This document shows, piece by piece, positions 48,089 to 49,464 of a stretch of DNA of 49,464 nucleotides. This DNA comes from Nocardia seriolae NBRC 15557 (GTDB lineage: Bacteria > Actinomycetota > Actinomycetes > Mycobacteriales > Mycobacteriaceae): NCBI RefSeq assembly GCF_007990715.1, contig NZ_BJWY01000043.1:1-49464 (forward strand). Reading direction: 5' to 3'. The position numbers were made by a program, and so were the translations under genes. Below the pieces are notes generated by a model. That model saw only the letters and a program-made list of their open reading frames with translations. It searched no databases and was not told where the DNA came from. How positions within the stretch are numbered: the first letter of the stretch is position 1; each line of letters opens with the position of its first letter.

Positions 48089-48511
48089 ATGGCTGTCACT
48101 GATTCCCAATGGCTCTTCACCAGCGACGTGGTACGCGAGGTCGCATTCCGGATCGATGTCCCGGAACAGCACCGAGGCCGCTGGGTCCTCTCCTACCTGC
48201 CGACGTATCGCCGGCTTTCCAAGGAGGAGGCCTTCGCCGGCCTGGTCCTCGCCGAAATGATCTTCATCGGCCTGCTCCGCCCCGGCGGCGAATTCGACAC
48301 CGAGGTAGCCGCCCTCCACGCCGGCATGATCGGCCTCACCGTCACCGACGCCATGTGCCTGCTCGCCCTGCGCGAGGCCCGCCGCGACCGCGAGCCCCGC
48401 CCCGACGAGGAGGACGAATCTACCGGCTCCCGGCACCGTTCCCTCGGCCGCTGCCACCCCACCACCCCGACCCGAGAGCCGAAACGGCCCGGGCGGGAAT
48501 CGATTCGATGA
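48089..48511 (+). CDS. Unknown 140-residue protein divergent from the STAND gene
   Basis: AAGGA lies about 8 nt before ATG 48089, a good start. The first 95 residues look folded and helical (SDVVREVAFRIDVPEQHRGRWVLSYLPTYRRLSKEEAFAGLVLAEMIFIGLLRPGG, then LHAGMIGLTVTDAMCLLALREAR). The last 45 are charged and disordered (RRDREPRPDEEDESTGSRHRS...). No family is recognised. Conserved-looking hydrophobic helices without a signal peptide suggest a cytosolic or weakly membrane-associated protein. Its shared promoter with the STAND ATPase makes a functional link the best hypothesis. Confidence 0.65.
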   Translation: MAVTDSQWLFTSDVVREVAFRIDVPEQHRGRWVLSYLPTYRRLSKEEAFAGLVLAEMIFIGLLRPGGEFDTEVAALHAGMIGLTVTDAMCLLALREARRDREPRPDEEDESTGSRHRSLGRCHPTTPTREPKRPGRESIR

Positions 48512-48899
48512 CCACCGACGATCGCTGACGAACCGGAGGGGAGTTCGCCGGCACACCCGAGAACGGATGGGGGAGGGCGGTTACCCGGTCGAAACAGGTG
48601 CGGAGATCGCCGCAATCTCGGTGCAATTCGACCGCAATTCGACACTTCTAGAGTCGACGAGGCCGTGCCCGACAGCGGGCGCGGCCTCGGCGTGTCCGTG
48701 CAACGTCGCGCGCAAGCCGGGCGATGGAATCGCCGACGGCGTTAGCTGCTTCCTAGCTGCGCAGGCGCTACGCTGAGCCGCGTCCGCGGGTTATCGGCTC
48801 GAAACGGGCCTCGTCACCGGAGGTGTCGACATTCTCGACCACCAGGATTGGGTCATCGAGCGCACCGAGCCGCGGCACCGGGCGGACGGCTACTGGCTG
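48512..48899 (+). other. Gap with a doubtful ORF
   Basis: A frame from 48567 to 48776 (69 residues, from MGEGGYPVETGAEIAAISVQ) has no family match, overlaps a terminator-like hairpin and lacks a clear RBS, so I do not call it. It ends in the same frame in which the dioxygenase-like sequence begins at 48777. Confidence 0.4.
48659..48688. terminator. Hairpin terminator
   Basis: GAGGCCGTGCCCG (48659-48671) pairs with CGGGCGCGGCCTC (48676-48688) over 13 bp with one G-T wobble and a 4-nt loop. It probably ends the unknown gene upstream. Confidence 0.6.
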
Positions 48900-49464
48900 A
48901 TGACGGGAGCCGATCTGGGCGTCACGGCGGCCGAACACGCCATCCTGGCCGCCGCCTTCCGCGACGACACCCGGCCCGACGCCTGGATGCCGCCGGGCGA
49001 GGACTACCGGCACCGGGCCTACCAATGCTTCGAACTGTCAATCCCCCGTGTCGATCTGCGGATCGTGGCGGACCCGCCGCCGTATTGGCAGTCGACGGAG
49101 GTGAATCCGCTGCTGGGCGGCATAGCACGCCGCTTCCACCTGATTCCGGAAGCTCATCCGGCCACCGCCGTGGTCGCGAAGATCGTGGACGGCGTGACCC
49201 GTTCGCTCCTGTCGGCCCGCGTGCTGGACCCCCGGCGCAACCCGAGCTGTCTGGTCGATGCCCACTACATTCGCATCCTGGCCCCCGGCAGGCCCGCGCC
49301 CGAGGGCATACACCGCGACGGCCTGCTGGCGGGTTCTGCCCACCTGGTGGGCCGCGAGAACATCACCGGCGGGGTCTCCGAGGTCTTCGACGGTGAAACG
49401 CGAGACCTGTTGCACCGCTTCATACTTGATGATCCGCTCGATTCCTATGTCTTCGACGACGAAC
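48900..49464 (+). CDS. 2OG-Fe(II) dioxygenase-like protein, cut by the window end
   Basis: A frame open from 48777 to the end of the window. It resembles the 2OG-Fe dioxygenase family that includes amino-acid hydroxylases of the isoleucine-4-hydroxylase type. The probable iron site is in PEGIHRDGLLAGSAHLVGRENITGGVSEVFD, the H-x-D-G followed by HLV-R-N--GG pattern of the group. FELSIPRVDLRIVADPPPYWQSTEVNPLLGGIARRF lies before it. The first in-frame ATG is at 48900, but similarity-like sequence (GVDILDHQDWVIERTEP) begins about 25 codons earlier without ATG, GTG or TTG. The true start is therefore unclear. The second His ligand and the C-terminus lie outside the window. Confidence 0.65.
   Translation, partial: MTGADLGVTAAEHAILAAAFRDDTRPDAWMPPGEDYRHRAYQCFELSIPRVDLRIVADPPPYWQSTEVNPLLGGIARRFHLIPEAHPATAVVAKIVDGVTRSLLSARVLDPRRNPSCLVDAHYIRILAPGRPAPEGIHRDGLLAGSAHLVGRENITGGVSEVFDGETRDLLHRFILDDPLDSYVFDDE

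Noticed and set aside
1..49464. tRNA, rRNA, CRISPR array, IS element or prophage
   Set aside because: No cloverleaf-like sequence, no spaced repeat array, no transposase or integrase reading was seen on either strand.

Overview
The window reads as chromosomal DNA of a high-GC actinobacterium of the Nocardia/mycolic-acid group. The evidence is strong G/C third-position bias, many GTG starts, a LigB-type ATP-dependent DNA ligase, a RamB-type acetate-metabolism regulator and an LpdC-type dihydrolipoamide dehydrogenase, both close to the mycobacterial proteins as I remember them. Many genes also have a TANNNT box 6-7 nt before the start codon and no Shine-Dalgarno, which suggests leaderless mRNAs. 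I saw no tRNA, rRNA, CRISPR array, transposase or phage gene.

Layout. 1-5.2 kb: a YrdB-type membrane protein, an EF-G paralogue away from any str operon, an SRPBCC-MarR operon with a repeated operator, a GNAT enzyme and a HAD phosphatase. 5.2-6.9 kb: a gene-poor stretch with two homologous promoter-to-terminator cassettes, the first encoding a 27-residue amphipathic peptide, followed by a tetR gene with an internal amber codon. 7-11.2 kb: a lipase-like hydrolase, an aspartase fused to a cyclic-nucleotide-binding-like domain, and a divergent Dcu C4-dicarboxylate carrier. 11.2-16.9 kb: prolyl oligopeptidase, MDR oxidoreductase, a frameshifted araC gene, an M19 dipeptidase and a SnoaL-like protein. 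17-26.7 kb: lpd, a frameshifted secreted protein, a deaminase, an HxlR/QorB pair, a transglycosylase-like protein, an ECF42-type sigma factor (frameshifted) with its DGPF/YCII partner and a RibD-C protein, a VOC/TetR pair with a four-fold repeat operator, a GNAT and a CMD protein.

26.8-32.5 kb holds a complete urea-type ABC operon, urtABCDE, followed by gntR. A 15-bp palindrome lies upstream of urtA, and UrtE lacks the Walker A lysine. 32.7-34.2 kb holds two 5'-truncated genes abutting head to head. 34.2-39.5 kb: ramB, ligB, a DUF4254 protein, a PfkB sugar kinase and a membrane protein. 39.6-43.2 kb: an NMT1/THI5-type ABC importer with a Tat-lipoprotein binding protein. 43.2-45 kb: a MocA-like/XdhC-like operon that points to molybdenum hydroxylase maturation. 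45-48.5 kb: a large HTH-STAND(NB-ARC)-TPR protein diverging from an unknown small gene across a palindrome. The window ends inside a 2OG-Fe(II) dioxygenase-like gene.

Functionally the region is rich in nitrogen and carbon scavenging (urea import, aspartate/fumarate exchange, an NMT1-type importer, peptidases) and in one-target regulators sitting next to their likely target genes. At least four genes carry a single stop or frameshift and two more are truncated. Either this is a patch of active gene decay or the sequence carries residual errors. Read mapping would decide between the two.
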